64,000 bases of DNA from Xanthomonas sp. 10-10 (GTDB taxonomy: Bacteria; Pseudomonadota; Gammaproteobacteria; Xanthomonadales; Xanthomonadaceae), in the NCBI RefSeq assembly GCF_040182365.1, contig NZ_CP144460.1, forward strand, positions 3,906,001 through 3,970,000, given 5' to 3'. The position numbers and the translations under genes are program-made. The notes under the pieces were generated by a model, which saw only the letters and a program-made list of their open reading frames with translations, ran no database searches and was not told the origin of the DNA. Positions 63,884 through 64,000 of this stretch are shown in pieces; positions within the stretch are counted from its first letter, which is position 1, and each line of letters starts with the position of its first letter.

Positions 63884-64000
<117 letters not shown>

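Overview
The window is a GC-rich chromosomal segment of a gammaproteobacterium, most likely a Xanthomonas. The evidence is the gene content and order (cysB/cysG/cysK, a pgk-gph-pyk-fba glycolytic block, pilMNOPQ), dense coding with many 1-4 nt stop/start overlaps, frequent GTG/TTG starts, and GGGATTC/GGGGAAT-type intergenic repeats of the kind known from Xanthomonas. No rRNA, tRNA, insertion sequence, phage gene or CRISPR array was seen. The species cannot be fixed from the window alone.

Layout. 0.4-4.1 kb: cysteine biosynthesis (divergent cysB and cysG-cysK, with a small unknown gene behind cysB). 4.8-6.1 kb: an ICMT-like membrane methyltransferase and a macro-domain protein. 6.5-11.7 kb, minus strand: fructose-bisphosphate aldolase, pyruvate kinase, a phosphoglycolate phosphatase-like HAD enzyme and phosphoglycerate kinase. 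12.1-16.3 kb: DUF3999/DUF2339 membrane pair. 16.5-18.2 kb: three small secreted proteins. 18.2-19.2 kb: gap. 19.7-23.6 kb: SnoaL-like exported protein, two tandem OmpW porins (the first behind a perfect FNR/Anr-type box), S1/P1 nuclease and an ETHE1-like metallo-hydrolase. 23.7-25.8 kb: modABC. 26-28.2 kb: a BlaI/BlaR1-like regulatory trio.

28.5-34.9 kb is the most unusual part: a seven-gene minus-strand operon made almost entirely of overlapping genes. In transcription order it encodes a thermostable-hemolysin-family protein, an AMP-forming acyl ligase, a TenA/heme-oxygenase-fold putative diiron oxidase, an SDR, a TPR protein, a response regulator and a histidine kinase. A CoA hydrolase/transferase-family gene diverges from its head. 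I read it as an uncharacterised acyl-derived small-molecule pathway bundled with its own two-component system.

37-48.5 kb: a secreted PI-PLC-like enzyme, a TonB-dependent receptor, an L,D-transpeptidase and M23 peptidase pair, a divergent SDR/LysR pair, a siderophore receptor behind a clear Fur box, and a decayed alpha/beta hydrolase gene. 48.6-52.1 kb: transketolase and a dicarboxylate symporter. A 108-bp two-tier inverted repeat lies at 52.4 kb. 52.8-59.9 kb: a compact MoxR-DUF58-DUF4381-BatA-BatB/C-BatD operon. 60-64 kb: type IV pilus genes pilQ, P, O, N and the 3' end of pilM, which runs off the right edge.
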